Part shown: positions 52,209 through 60,985 of the stretch, one piece after another
Numbering within the stretch: the first letter of the stretch is position 1
Layout of the letters: each line of letters begins with the position of its first letter
Source: Streptomyces sp. CB02414
GTDB lineage: Bacteria > Actinomycetota > Actinomycetes > Streptomycetales > Streptomycetaceae
Assembly: GCF_001905385.1 (NCBI RefSeq)
Contig: NZ_LIPF01000002.1
Span: 1 to 64,000 of the forward strand
Direction of reading: 5' to 3'
DNA length: 64,000 nucleotides
Translations under genes and position numbers: made by a program
The notes under the pieces: generated by a model
Seen by the model: only the letters and a program-made list of their open reading frames with translations
What the model was told of the DNA's origin: nothing
The model's database searches: none

Positions 52209-52461
52209 AGGACACCTCACGGAGCTATACAGGGAGTACGGACCGCATCCAGCCTACGCGGGACGGGCCGGGGTACCCGTACAGCACCAACCCCCACAAC
52301 TCGCCCCGCAGGGACCTCCACCGGTGCTTTCCGCCCGGCCTCGACGGCCGATTCTGCAGACAATCCGCAAATCCCTCCGCCCGGCCGTGTCCTCGGCACG
52401 TGTCAGACGGTTATGCCCTGTGGGGGAGCTCCGTGTCGGAGCCGAGGAAGCAGGAAGAGCA

Positions 52462-53490
52462 ATGCGCGTTGGAAGTTTCGTGTTGGGCGCCCAGTTCCCG
52501 GGCCAGGGTCACGGGGAAGCGCTGCACCGCGCGGTCCGCTCGGCCGAGGTCGCCGAGGATGCGGGGCTCGACGCGGTCTGGCTGGCCGAACACCACTTCG
52601 TCCCGTACGGCACGTGTCCGTCGGCCGTGACCCTGGCCGCCCTGCTGCTGGGCCGCACCCGCCGCATCCGGGTCGGCACCGCGGTCAGCGTGCTGCCCAC
52701 CGCCCACCCCGTGGCGCTCGGCGAGCAGGCCGCGCTGCTGCACGTCACGAGCGGCGGCCGGTTCTCGCTGGGCGTGGGCCGGGGCGGCCCGTGGGTGGAC
52801 CTGGAGGTGTTCGGCGCGGGCCTGGAGGCGTACGAGAAGCAGTTCCCGGAGTCACTCGATCTGCTGATGCGCTGGCTGCGCGAGCCGGCCGTCGGCGCCT
52901 CGGGCGACCGCTTCCGGTTCCGCGAGGTGCCCGTCGTCCCGCGGCCCTCGGAGTCCCTGTCGGAGGAGCCGGGTCCGGAGGTCGTCGTCGCCTGCACCTC
53001 CCCGGCGAGCGTGCGCACGGCCGCCGAGCGGGGGCTGCCGATGCTGCTCGGGATGCACGTCGGGGACGAGGAGAAGGCCGAGATGGTCGCCCTGTGGCGG
53101 CGGCACGCCCGCGCCGCCGGGCGGCCGTCGGCGGAGATCCACGGCGCGGCCCACGTGTCGGCCGGCGTCTGCCAGATCGCCGACCGGCGCACGGACGCGG
53201 CCGAGACCCTGCTCAAGGCCATGCCGGGCTGGCTGCGCCAGGGGCTGGGCGCCCACGTCACGGTCGACGGCCGCGCCCGGCGGATGCGCGACCCGTACGC
53301 CTACACCGAACTCCTCTGCGGGCTGCACCCGGTGGGCACGCCCCGCCTGTGCGCCGACCGGCTCGCGGCGACCGGCGAACGGACCGGGATCAACCGCTTC
53401 GCCCTGCTCGTCGAGGGGTCCGGAGACCTCGCGGCGACCGAGGAGAACGTACGGCGGCTCGGGGCCGAGGTGCTCCCCCAGCTCGGCTGA
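52462..53490 (+). CDS. LLM-class (luciferase-like) flavin-dependent oxidoreductase
   Basis: 342 residues from ATG 52462 with AGGAAG upstream. TIM-barrel of the bacterial luciferase family: RVGSFVLGAQFPGQGHGEAL, DAVWLAEHHFVPYGTCPSAV, LLLGRTRRIRVGTAVSVLP and GRFSLGVGRGGPWVDLEVFG. It uses reduced FMN or coenzyme F420; the second is common in actinomycetes. Substrate unknown. The gap 52209-52461 upstream holds its promoter and that of the divergent zinc-finger gene, without a clear consensus. Confidence 0.9.
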   Translation: MRVGSFVLGAQFPGQGHGEALHRAVRSAEVAEDAGLDAVWLAEHHFVPYGTCPSAVTLAALLLGRTRRIRVGTAVSVLPTAHPVALGEQAALLHVTSGGRFSLGVGRGGPWVDLEVFGAGLEAYEKQFPESLDLLMRWLREPAVGASGDRFRFREVPVVPRPSESLSEEPGPEVVVACTSPASVRTAAERGLPMLLGMHVGDEEKAEMVALWRRHARAAGRPSAEIHGAAHVSAGVCQIADRRTDAAETLLKAMPGWLRQGLGAHVTVDGRARRMRDPYAYTELLCGLHPVGTPRLCADRLAATGERTGINRFALLVEGSGDLAATEENVRRLGAEVLPQLG

Positions 53491-53508
53491 GGGAGCCGGC
53501 GGCGAGCC

Positions 53509-53551
53509 TGCCGCTCCGGTACGAACTGCACCTCCCGCGTACGGAGCGGCA
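53509..53551. terminator. bidirectional terminator
   Basis: TGCCGCTCCG (53509-53518) pairs with CGGAGCGGCA (53542-53551); after one bulged base TACG pairs with CGTA. It lies between the convergent stops at 53490 and 53567. Confidence 0.7.
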
Positions 53552-53566
53552 AGCAGACGGTCGTCG

Positions 53567-53959
53567 TCAGCAGTCGCGGAATTCGGGCGACTGGTTCAAC
53601 ACCTGGCTGCGTACCGAGGTGAAGCGGCTCAGCTTCTCGTCGACGGAGGAGTCCAACGGGAACACCGCCACCCGGTGGCAGTTCTGGAAGGCCAGCCGCA
53701 CACCGAAGTGCCGCTGCAGTGCACCGCGTATGGCGTCACTCGCCAGCGCACGCAGCAGCTGGCCGCGCGCCTGCTCGTCCGGCGGGGGCGTCTGGTTGTC
53801 GGCGAACGCACCGCCGTCGACCTTCAGCTGTGCCACCAGGGAGCTGACCATCTCCCATGCGTAAGGCAGGGAAGTCCGGACGCAGTCGACGAAGGCTGCT
53901 TCGTCGACCTCGCCTCGCTCGGCCTGTTCGAGTAGGGCCGGTGAGACGTCGAGCGACAT
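53567..53959 (-). CDS. SCO5389-family conserved hypothetical protein
   Basis: 130 residues from ATG 53959 with GGAG upstream. No catalytic motif. Segments: MSLDVSPALLEQAERGEVDE, CVRTSLPYAWEMVSSLVAQL and QRHFGVRLAFQNCHRVAVFP. Two cysteines lie in conserved-looking positions, with another at the C-terminus. Mostly helical, no signal peptide. Database relatives are named after the S. coelicolor gene; the function is unknown. It is divergent from nucS. Confidence 0.8.
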   Translation of the reverse strand: MSLDVSPALLEQAERGEVDEAAFVDCVRTSLPYAWEMVSSLVAQLKVDGGAFADNQTPPPDEQARGQLLRALASDAIRGALQRHFGVRLAFQNCHRVAVFPLDSSVDEKLSRFTSVRSQVLNQSPEFRDC

Positions 53960-54223
53960 GGGTTCTCCTCTCGCACCCCCGACTGGCAGGGGTTGCCGGA
54001 CAGTTAGGGGAGTGCGCGATTCCGAACACGCTGCGTACACACATCGCGACCTCCCGTTCAATACCGTAAGCAACCGATCGTGACGGCACCAGGAGAATGC
54101 CCAGATGGGCACCAACCGGTAGGCGCACAATCGGCCAGTGCGCAAGACGGGGTCAATGGGAGAAGTGGGACGGGCCGCGGGGGCCCCGGCACGGGCGAAT
54201 CGCGTCGGACCGGGCGCGTCGAG

Positions 54224-54229
54224 TAGCGT
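54224..54229 (+). promoter_or_regulatory. nucS -10 element
   Basis: TAGCGT is 8 nt before ATG 54238, again predicting a near-leaderless transcript; identical to the hexamer before the ABC gene at 47882. Confidence 0.45.
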
Positions 54230-54237
54230 TGCCGACC

Positions 54238-54909
54238 ATGCGTCTCGTCATTGCCCGCTGCTCGGTCGACTACGCCGGGCGGCTCACCGCCCATCTCCCC
54301 TCGGCTCCCCGCCTGATCCTGGTCAAGGCCGACGGCAGCGTCTCGGTCCACGCCGACGACCGGGCCTACAAGCCCCTCAACTGGATGTCGCCTCCGTGCA
54401 CCCTCAAGGAGGGCACGGGCGAGGAGGAGGGCGTCTGGACCGTCGTCAACAAGGCGGGCGAGAAGCTCATCATCGCGATGGAGGAGATCCTGCACGACTC
54501 CTCGCACGAGCTGGGCGTCGACCCGGGCCTGATCAAGGACGGCGTGGAAGCACACCTCCAGGAGCTGCTCGCCGACCGCATCGAGACGCTGGGCGAGGGC
54601 TACACCCTCATCCGCCGCGAGTACATGACCGCCATCGGTCCCGTCGACATCCTGTGCCGGGACGCCGAGGGCGGGACCGTCGCGGTGGAGATCAAGCGGC
54701 GCGGCGAGATCGACGGTGTGGAGCAACTCACGCGCTACCTGGAGCTGTTGAACCGCGATCCGCACCTCGCCCCGGTGCGCGGCGTCTTCGCCGCCCAGGA
54801 GATCAAGCCGCAGGCCCGCGTGCTCGCCACGGACCGCGGGATCGGCTGCCAGGTGCTGGACTACGACGCCATGCGGGGCATCGAGGACGACAAGCTGCGG
54901 CTGTTCTGA
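54238..54909 (+). CDS. nucS: mismatch-specific endonuclease NucS/EndoMS
   Basis: 223 residues. It provides non-canonical mismatch repair in actinobacteria that lack MutS/MutL, cutting both strands at mismatches. The N-terminal DNA-binding/dimerisation domain starts [20 protein letters not shown]. The RecB-like nuclease has Asp137 (GPVDILCRD), Glu151 and Lys153 ([12 protein letters not shown]). The last residues DDKLRLF resemble the beta-clamp-binding peptide of mycobacterial NucS. It stands alone and ends in a strong terminator. Confidence 0.95.
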   Translation: MRLVIARCSVDYAGRLTAHLPSAPRLILVKADGSVSVHADDRAYKPLNWMSPPCTLKEGTGEEEGVWTVVNKAGEKLIIAMEEILHDSSHELGVDPGLIKDGVEAHLQELLADRIETLGEGYTLIRREYMTAIGPVDILCRDAEGGTVAVEIKRRGEIDGVEQLTRYLELLNRDPHLAPVRGVFAAQEIKPQARVLATDRGIGCQVLDYDAMRGIEDDKLRLF

Positions 54910-54929
54910 GGGGGCGTCGGGCACGACGT

Positions 54930-54964
54930 GCGGAAGGGCCGGGTCGTGGACCCGGCCCTTCCGC
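54930..54964. terminator. bidirectional terminator after nucS
   Basis: A 16-bp perfect stem, beginning GCGGAAGGGCCGGGTC at 54930, around a 3-nt loop. It separates nucS from the convergent 885-aa ATPase gene (stop 54975). Confidence 0.82.
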
Positions 54965-54974
54965 GTGGCCGGCC

Positions 54975-57632
54975 TCAGATGATCAGGCCGTCCGCCGAGC
55001 CCGTGCCGCTCGGCGTCCCCGTGCCGGTGCTCGCGGTGCTGCTCTGCGTGGCGGTGGAGGGGGTGCCGGCGGGGGAGCTGGCGGTGGTGCTCGTCTCGCT
55101 CGGTCCGCTGGCGCTGGTGGACGTCTCCGGAGGAGTCGTCTCGGGGTCGGAGGTCGACGGCGGGGGCGTGGTGGGCTTGCTGGGCTCGCCGGTCGGCGTG
55201 GTGGGGTCGGGGTCCGGCTCCGTGTCGGTGGGCTTCGGCGAGGTCGGGTCCGGGTCGTCGGACGTAGCCGACTCGGACGGCGAGGTCGAGTCGTCCGGCT
55301 CGTCCGAGTCGCCCGGGTCCGGTGAGGTCGGGTCGTCGGGCTCGCCCGAGGTGCCGGTGCCGTCCGACGGCCGTGCCGACTCGCTGGGCGTCGGGTCGTC
55401 CGACGTGCCGACGGTGCCGTCCGGGCCCGGGTCGGTGGGCCGGCCGCCCTCCTCCGGGCCGGCACCGTCGTCCGAGGGCCGGTCCGCGCCCAGGCTGCCG
55501 TCGTCGACGCCCTGGCTGGCCGACGGGTTGACGCCGACCTCGTTGGAGGGAGTGCCGGCGTCGTTCTCGGAGGTGGCGCCGAGTGTCACCACGGTGCCGA
55601 GCACGGCGACGAGCAGCGCGCCCGCTCCGGCGGCCACGAGATTGCGCCGCGCGAAGCCCTTGATGCCGCCGCCGACCGTCCGGGACCGCTCCGTGGCGGG
55701 TTCCCGGCTGGTGACCAGGGTCGGGGACTGCGGGGACGGCTGGAGCGGCGGGAAGGGCGCGGGGACGCCCGCGGACGGCGACGCCGACTCCTCGTTGCGG
55801 GCGTCGGGCACCTCCTCCCCCGCGGTCGGGCCGAGGCCGAGGCCCACGCCGACGACGCCGAGTCCGGCAGCGGCCTCCGGGGCGCCGAACGCCCCCGCGC
55901 CGATGCCCGGCCCGGGGGTGTCCCCGGAGCGGTCGGTGACCAGGGCCAGGGCACGGCGGCCGGCGACGGCGCCGCGCTTGTCGGACAGGGCACCGCGCAG
56001 CCCGATGGAGGCCTCCAGCTCGGCGCGGGCCCGGTCGAGCTGTCCCTCGCACAGCGCGAGAACGCCGAGTTCGTGGTGGAAGTACGCCTGCTCGGCGACG
56101 TCACCGGCGAGCCGGGAGGCCTCGGTGCCGGAGCGCAGCGAACGCTCCCAGGCGCTCCAGTGCAGCCCGGCGGCGAACGCGGGCGCCGCGGTGCGGGCCA
56201 GCTGGACGGCGGGGCTCTCCTCGCCGTCCGCGGGCCGGGTCGTCGTCGGCACCAGCACGGCGAGGGCGGCCAGCACGGCGTCGGCCTCGGCGCAGACCCG
56301 CTCGGGGGTCACCGAGGGGTGTCCGGCCCACCAGGCATAGTGCTGGGCGGCGGCCAGAGCGCGCTCCGGTGTGCCGTCGGCGTACCCGGCGCCGTCCAGC
56401 TGGGTGAGCACCCCGGCGGCGAGCCGGTAGCGGGAGCCGACCGGCGAGACCAGTCCGCAGTCGGCCAGCTCGCCCAGGGCGGCGTCCGCGTGGGTGTCGC
56501 CGACCAGTGCGGGCAGGTGTGCCTGGTGCGGCACCTCGCCGCCGAGCGCGACGGCGAACCGCAGGGTGGTGCGGGCCGAGTCGCTGAGCCGGGAGGCGAG
56601 CAGCGGGGCGGGCGCGGCGGCCTCGCCGAGGGACGGCAGGGGTACGTCGTCGCTCTCGGCGGCGTCGCGGGGCGTGTCGTCGGCGGGGCCGGTGTCGGCG
56701 AAGACGCCGAACTCGTCGACGGCGTCGGCACCGGCCCGCTGCCGGTCGCGCCGGCGCAGCAGGGCACCGGCCTGGACGAAGCGCAGCGGCAGGCCCTCGG
56801 ACTCGAACCAGAGGTCGCCGGCCCAGTTGGCCTCCTCCTCGGTGAGGGTGCGGCCGGCGGCGCGTTCCAGCAGCTCCACGCCGTCCGAGCGGTCCAGGCC
56901 GGTGAGGAAGACCTCCTCGACGGCCGAGTCGGCGGAGGGGGCGGGCACGTCCGGGGTGGCGCCGATGAGCCAGGCGCACTCGGGAGTGGCGTCCAGCAGC
57001 TCGTCGAGGGCGGTGCCGCCGAACTCGACGTCGTCCAGGACGACGACCGCGCCGACCTCCCGGAGCCGGGCGAGCAGTTCCTCGCGGTCCGGGCGGTGCA
57101 GGGGCGCGCGGTGGACGGCGTAGAAGAGGTCGTGGAGGAGGTCGCCTGCGGTGCGGTGGAAGCCGCTCAGGCGGACGACCCCGTCGGGGGCGAGGCCCGC
57201 GCAGTCCTCGGCGACGACGTCGAGGAGGCTGCTGCGGCCGGAGCCGGCCGGGCCGGTGAGGCGGACGGAGCGGCCGCGGGCGAGCAGCCGCACCAGGCGT
57301 TCGCGTTCGTCGTCGCGGGCCAGCAGTCCGAGCACGGTGCGGGTCGGGCCCGGCGGGACGGGCGGCCGGGCGGCCCGTTCCACCTCGGCGCGTTCGGCCG
57401 CGGTGAGCTTCTCGGGCCGGGCGGGCCGCTCGGCGGGCGGGCAGAGTTCGATCTCGCTGCCGTCGACCGGGTTGACGGTGAGCAGGAAGTCGCCGGAGAC
57501 GAGCTGCACCGTCCGGGCGAGCGCCGGCGCGTGCTGTCCGAAGTCGGGCGTGAGAGGGTCCCTGGGCGGGCGCGGGCGCGGCGTGTCGCCGTCGTGGCCG
57601 TGCTCCTCGGGTCCCCGGTTGTTCGGGTCCAT
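54975..57632 (-). CDS. 885-aa NTPase-like membrane protein with Ser/Thr/Pro/Asp-rich extracellular tail
   Basis: 885 residues from ATG 57632 (GGGGGG upstream). An N-terminal P-loop-like domain covers about 100-330: LTGPAGSGRSSLLDVV is Walker A with Arg in place of the catalytic Lys; VVVLDDVEFGG is Walker B. Helical repeats (TPR-like: AYFHHELGVLALCEGQLDRA) run to about 590. A single membrane helix (about 660-682; NLVAAGAGALLVAVLGTVVT) follows a basic stop-transfer. About 200 tail residues, rich in Ser, Thr, Pro and Asp, should be outside. The layout recalls STAND/AfsR-type regulators fused to a wall-spanning tail. Function unknown. Confidence 0.8.
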   Translation of the reverse strand: MDPNNRGPEEHGHDGDTPRPRPPRDPLTPDFGQHAPALARTVQLVSGDFLLTVNPVDGSEIELCPPAERPARPEKLTAAERAEVERAARPPVPPGPTRTVLGLLARDDERERLVRLLARGRSVRLTGPAGSGRSSLLDVVAEDCAGLAPDGVVRLSGFHRTAGDLLHDLFYAVHRAPLHRPDREELLARLREVGAVVVLDDVEFGGTALDELLDATPECAWLIGATPDVPAPSADSAVEEVFLTGLDRSDGVELLERAAGRTLTEEEANWAGDLWFESEGLPLRFVQAGALLRRRDRQRAGADAVDEFGVFADTGPADDTPRDAAESDDVPLPSLGEAAAPAPLLASRLSDSARTTLRFAVALGGEVPHQAHLPALVGDTHADAALGELADCGLVSPVGSRYRLAAGVLTQLDGAGYADGTPERALAAAQHYAWWAGHPSVTPERVCAEADAVLAALAVLVPTTTRPADGEESPAVQLARTAAPAFAAGLHWSAWERSLRSGTEASRLAGDVAEQAYFHHELGVLALCEGQLDRARAELEASIGLRGALSDKRGAVAGRRALALVTDRSGDTPGPGIGAGAFGAPEAAAGLGVVGVGLGLGPTAGEEVPDARNEESASPSAGVPAPFPPLQPSPQSPTLVTSREPATERSRTVGGGIKGFARRNLVAAGAGALLVAVLGTVVTLGATSENDAGTPSNEVGVNPSASQGVDDGSLGADRPSDDGAGPEEGGRPTDPGPDGTVGTSDDPTPSESARPSDGTGTSGEPDDPTSPDPGDSDEPDDSTSPSESATSDDPDPTSPKPTDTEPDPDPTTPTGEPSKPTTPPPSTSDPETTPPETSTSASGPSETSTTASSPAGTPSTATQSSTASTGTGTPSGTGSADGLII

Positions 57633-57955
57633 AGGTTCAAGCCCCCCAAAAGCGTCGTGTGCCGGTCCCCCGGTCGGGACCACCCTCCCGGCCTTGCCGC
57701 ACACCGCGCTGTCGCTTCTGGTCCGGGCCCGCCGGTGGGTTGCGAAAGGGGCGGGCAGCCAGACCCTAAACCTTCGCTCAGTATCTCCGACAGTCCGGGG
57801 TGCCGACCCGTCCGAGACGTCACGGTCTCGTGAGGATTGCGTGTGCCGGGCGATTTCCGCGCGGTTCGGCGGGCGGTGTCCGGGTCTCCCCGGCCCGCCG
57901 GGCCACACGGGTCCGTGACGTCACACGGTCTGTGGCACCACACGGTCCGTCGCGG
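57633..57955. other. 323-bp interval upstream of the 885-aa ATPase gene
   Basis: It contains the dyad CGAGAC-N6-GTCTCG (57813-57830) and three CACACGG repeats 17-18 bp apart (57904, 57922, 57939) directly after the STAS stop. No gene is visible. The repeats and the dyad are candidates for controlling the ATPase gene. Confidence 0.5.
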
Positions 57956-58279
57956 TCACACCCTGGGCAGGGTCTCCACGCCGATGCCGCCCTCAATGGC
58001 GAGGATCCGGTGCAGCCGGGTGGCCACCAGCAGGCGCTGCATCTGCGGCGGTACACCGCGCAGCACCAGCCGACGGCCGCAGCGGCCGGCCCGCCGGTGG
58101 GCTCCCATGATCACACCGAGCCCGGTGGCGTCCCAGGAGTCCAGTTCGGACAGGTCCAGCACCAGGTCGCCGACTCCGTCGTCGACGGCCGAGTGCAGGA
58201 CCGTACGGGCGTCCGCCGCGCTGCGTACGTCGAGGCGGCCCCCGACGACCAGCTCGACGTGGTCGCCCCTGATGTGCAT
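57956..58279 (-). CDS. STAS-domain protein (anti-sigma-factor antagonist type)
   Basis: 107 residues from ATG 58277-58279 with GGGGAG upstream; a longer frame adds a 54-residue acidic N-terminus and cannot be excluded. STAS core: MHIRGDHVELVVGGRLDVRS, LDLSELDSWDATGLGVIM and RRLVLRGVPPQMQRLLVATR. The usual phospho-Ser stretch (LSxVDSSG) reads LDSWDATGL, with Ser and Thr nearby. It likely binds an anti-sigma kinase elsewhere in the genome. Confidence 0.85.
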   Translation of the reverse strand: MHIRGDHVELVVGGRLDVRSAADARTVLHSAVDDGVGDLVLDLSELDSWDATGLGVIMGAHRRAGRCGRRLVLRGVPPQMQRLLVATRLHRILAIEGGIGVETLPRV

Positions 58280-58440
58280 ATGCGCTCCCCGGCGTGCTTC
58301 TTCGTCTACGTCGTCTTCGTCATCTGTGCGGTGCGGTGCGGCCCGGCGTTGTGGTCCATCGGCGGTATCAGGTGTTGCTACCTCTGACTGGCCGAAACGA
58401 TCGGAGGTTGCCGCCTGTAAGCGAACCGATACCGAATTCA

Positions 58441-58465
58441 CCCCGCCGTGTGATGTCCGGCGGGG
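58441..58465 (-). terminator. terminator after 3-hydroxybutyryl-CoA dehydrogenase
   Basis: CCCCGCCG (58441-58448) pairs with CGGCGGGG (58458-58465) around 9 nt, 11 nt after the dehydrogenase stop. No long U-tract. Confidence 0.55.
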
Positions 58466-58476
58466 CTGACGCGACC

Positions 58477-59325
58477 TCAGTGCTTGTAGAAGCCCTGCCC
58501 GCTCTTGCGGCCGATGTCACCGGCGTCCACCATCCGGCGCATCAGCTCCGGCGGGGCGAACTTCTCGTCCTGGGACTCGGTGTAGATGTTGCCGGTGGCG
58601 TGCAGCAGGATGTCGACGCCCGTCAGGTCGGCGGTGGCCAGCGGTCCCATGGCGTGTCCGAAGCCCAGCTTGCAGGCGAGGTCGATGTCCTCGGCGGTGG
58701 CGACGCCCGACTCGTACAGCTTCGCGGCCTCGACGACGAGGGCGGAGATGAGGCGGGTGGTGACGAAGCCGGCGACGTCGCGGTTGACGACGATGCAGGT
58801 CTTGCCGGTGGACTCGGCGAACTCCCGGGCGGTGGCGAGCGTTTCGTCGCTGGTCTTGTAGCCGCGCACCAGCTCGCACAGCTGCATCATCGGGACCGGC
58901 GAGAAGAAGTGGGTGCCGACGACCCGCTCGGGGCGCTCGGTCACGGCCGCGATCTTGGTGATCGGGATGGCGGAGGTGTTGGAGGCGAGGATCGCCTCGT
59001 CCTTCACCAGCTTGTCGAGCGCGCGGAAGATCTCGTGCTTGACCTCCAGCTTCTCGAAGACGGCCTCGACGACGACGTCCGCGTCACCGGCGGCGTCCAG
59101 GTCGGTGGTGGCGGTGATGCGCGCGAGGGCGGCCTCGGCCTCGTCGGCGGCGAGCTTGCCCTTGGCGACGAACTTGTCGTACGAGGCCTTGATGCCGTCG
59201 GTGCCGCGCCGCAGCGCCTCGTCGGTGACGTCGCGCAGAACGACGTCCCAGCCCGCCTGGGCGGAGACCTGGGCGATGCCCGACCCCATGAGACCGGCTC
59301 CGATGACGGCGAGCTTCCGTGCCAC
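58477..59325 (-). CDS. 3-hydroxybutyryl-CoA dehydrogenase
   Basis: 282 residues from GTG 59325 with GGGGAG at 8 nt, the standard family length. It reversibly oxidises 3-hydroxybutyryl-CoA to acetoacetyl-CoA with NAD(P). Rossmann start KLAVIGAGLMGSGIAQVSAQ; active-site Ser/Asn in ILASNTSAIPI; catalytic His in VGTHFFSPVPMMQLCELV; Asn in INRDVAGF-like VVNRDVAGFVTTRLI. It can act with the thiolase at 40610 in butyryl-CoA formation or polyhydroxybutyrate metabolism. Monocistronic. Confidence 0.95.
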   Translation of the reverse strand: MARKLAVIGAGLMGSGIAQVSAQAGWDVVLRDVTDEALRRGTDGIKASYDKFVAKGKLAADEAEAALARITATTDLDAAGDADVVVEAVFEKLEVKHEIFRALDKLVKDEAILASNTSAIPITKIAAVTERPERVVGTHFFSPVPMMQLCELVRGYKTSDETLATAREFAESTGKTCIVVNRDVAGFVTTRLISALVVEAAKLYESGVATAEDIDLACKLGFGHAMGPLATADLTGVDILLHATGNIYTESQDEKFAPPELMRRMVDAGDIGRKSGQGFYKH

Positions 59326-59369
59326 TGTGCGACTCCCCTGATACGCGCTGATTCTCGTCTCTCGGCCGG

Positions 59370-59398
59370 AGATTAGCGGGCGTGAGCCGCTGTGTGAC
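59370..59398 (-). promoter_or_regulatory. 3-hydroxybutyryl-CoA dehydrogenase promoter
   Basis: On the minus strand GTCACA (59398-59393) and TAATCT (59375-59370) are 17 bp apart. The leader would be about 38 nt. Confidence 0.5.
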
Positions 59399-59461
59399 CG
59401 GTTAGTAACGCGCGTCACGTCTCAGATGACGGACATCACACCACCGTGTGCCATTCGGGTG

Positions 59462-60103
59462 TCAGAGCGCGCCTCGTACGGCGTAGTTGAGCACCTTCTC
59501 GCTCAGCAGCTCCTCCATCTCGTCCAGCAGCAGGAGCACCTCGCGGGAGACCTCGGAGGGCTTTCCGCCGGCGATCATGCGCTGGCCGATGGTCGCGAGG
59601 ACCGTGCTGTGCAGCCAGTTGATCTGACCGGCCATCAGGGCGGGTGCCATGTCGCCGTCCGCGCTGCCGGTCTCCTCGCGCAGGGTGTGCTCCAGGTTCA
59701 GGAGCACCTCCTGGCCGATCGCCCACATCCGCGAACGGAGGGCGGGCGAGTCCTGGACGACCTTCATGAACTTCGCGTAGCCGTCGATCAGGCCCACGCG
59801 GGGCGAGACCGTCTCGACCTCCTCGCGCAGCTCGCGCAGGACGGCGCGGGCCGCCGACTCCCCCTCGTGCCGCCCGCGCACCCAGCGGGAGAGCCGGTCG
59901 ATCACGCCCTTGGACCGGTCGAGGAACAGGTCCTCCTTGGCCGGGAAGTAGTTGTAGACGGTGTTGACGGAGACGTTCGCGGCGTCCGCGACCTCGGCCA
60001 CCGTCACGGCCTCGAAGCCGCGCTCCAGGAACAGTCCCGTGGCGACGTCCGAGAGGTACTGCCGGGTCTGCCGCTTCTTCCGTTCCCTGAGTCCCTCGGC
60101 CAT
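59462..60103 (-). CDS. TetR-family regulator next to the Drr-type ABC exporter
   Basis: 213 residues. Helix-turn-helix: TVAEVADAANVSVNTVYNYF, with FPAKEDLFLDR. The ligand domain is large and helical with an acidic end (LLLLDEMEELLSEKVLNYAV). It is divergent from the ABC exporter genes, with 80 bp between starts, so it probably represses them and is induced by the exported compound. Confidence 0.92.
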   Translation of the reverse strand: MAEGLRERKKRQTRQYLSDVATGLFLERGFEAVTVAEVADAANVSVNTVYNYFPAKEDLFLDRSKGVIDRLSRWVRGRHEGESAARAVLRELREEVETVSPRVGLIDGYAKFMKVVQDSPALRSRMWAIGQEVLLNLEHTLREETGSADGDMAPALMAGQINWLHSTVLATIGQRMIAGGKPSEVSREVLLLLDEMEELLSEKVLNYAVRGAL

Positions 60104-60131
60104 GCCCGCATCCTAGCTTCGCTGGGGCTGG

Positions 60132-60160
60132 TGAAAACTTGGGGCCATTGCAAAATTTCA
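60132..60160. promoter_or_regulatory. candidate TetR operator between tetR and the ABC exporter
   Basis: TGAAA (60132-60136) and TTTCA (60156-60160) are inverted arms in an AT-rich stretch (TGCAAAATTTCA at 60149-60160 is itself partly symmetric). It is the only such stretch in the 80-bp divergent region. Confidence 0.4.
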
Positions 60161-60183
60161 GTGTCTCTGTTTTTCTGGGACGC

Positions 60184-60966
60184 ATGGCAATCATCAGTAC
60201 GGCCGGACTGGCCCGTACCTTCTCGACGAAGCACGGCCCGGTGGAGGCCGTGCGCGGCATCGACCTGACCGTCCGCGAGGGCGAGATCCTGGGCTTCCTG
60301 GGCCCCAACGGCGCCGGCAAGACCACCACCCTCCGGATGCTCACGACCCTGCTCGCCCCCACCGGCGGCGCGGCCACCGTCGCCGGGCACGACCTGGCGA
60401 CCGACCCGGCCGGCGTACGCGCGGCGTGCGGGTACGTGGCGCAGTCCGGCGGCGTGGACACGCAGATCTCCGTGCGGGAGGAGCTGGTCACCCAGGGCCG
60501 CCTGTACCGGCTGACCAGGGCTCGGGCCGCCGAGCGCGCCGACGAGCTCGCCCGCGACCTGGGCCTCACCGGGCTGCTGGACCGCAAGTGCGGCGCGCTC
60601 TCGGGCGGGCAGCGGCGCCGGCTGGACATCGCGATGGCGCTCACGCACCGCCCGAAGGTGCTCTTCCTGGACGAGCCGACGACCGGCCTCGATCCGGGCA
60701 GCCGCGCCGATCTGTGGGATCTGGTGCGCCGGCTGCGCGACGAGCACGGCACCACCGTCTTCCTGACCACCCACTACCTCGACGAGGCCGACGCCCTCTC
60801 CGACCGCCTGGTGGTCGTGGACGGCGGCGTGGTGGTCGCCGAGGGCACCCCGGCCGCCCTGAAGCTCCGGTACGGCGGCTCGCTCGACGCCTCCCTCCAG
60901 GACACCTTCCTGGCCGTCACCGGCCGCAGCGCCGCCGAGGCCGACCCCGCCCCCGTAGCCGTATAA
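60184..60966 (+). CDS. daunorubicin-resistance-type ABC ATP-binding protein (DrrA family)
   Basis: 260 residues from ATG 60184. Walker A FLGPNGAGKTTTLRMLTTLL, signature LSGGQRRRLDIAMALTHRPK, Walker B VLFLDEPTTGLDPGSRADLW, His switch FLTTHYLDEADAL. The C-terminal 40 residues (SLDASLQDTFLAVTGRS) fit DrrA-like proteins. It drives the permease that follows. Substrate is unknown; drugs, polyketides or lipids are family options. Confidence 0.93.
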   Translation: MAIISTAGLARTFSTKHGPVEAVRGIDLTVREGEILGFLGPNGAGKTTTLRMLTTLLAPTGGAATVAGHDLATDPAGVRAACGYVAQSGGVDTQISVREELVTQGRLYRLTRARAAERADELARDLGLTGLLDRKCGALSGGQRRRLDIAMALTHRPKVLFLDEPTTGLDPGSRADLWDLVRRLRDEHGTTVFLTTHYLDEADALSDRLVVVDGGVVVAEGTPAALKLRYGGSLDASLQDTFLAVTGRSAAEADPAPVAV

Positions 60967-60985
60967 CCGCCCCCGAGGACCTCCG

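Noticed and set aside
53736..54044. Minus-strand ATG 54044 with a strong GGGAGG site, a possible upstream gene
   Set aside because: The frame runs about 100 codons into the SCO5389-family gene without a stop and has no coding character; it may be a chance site in the leader.
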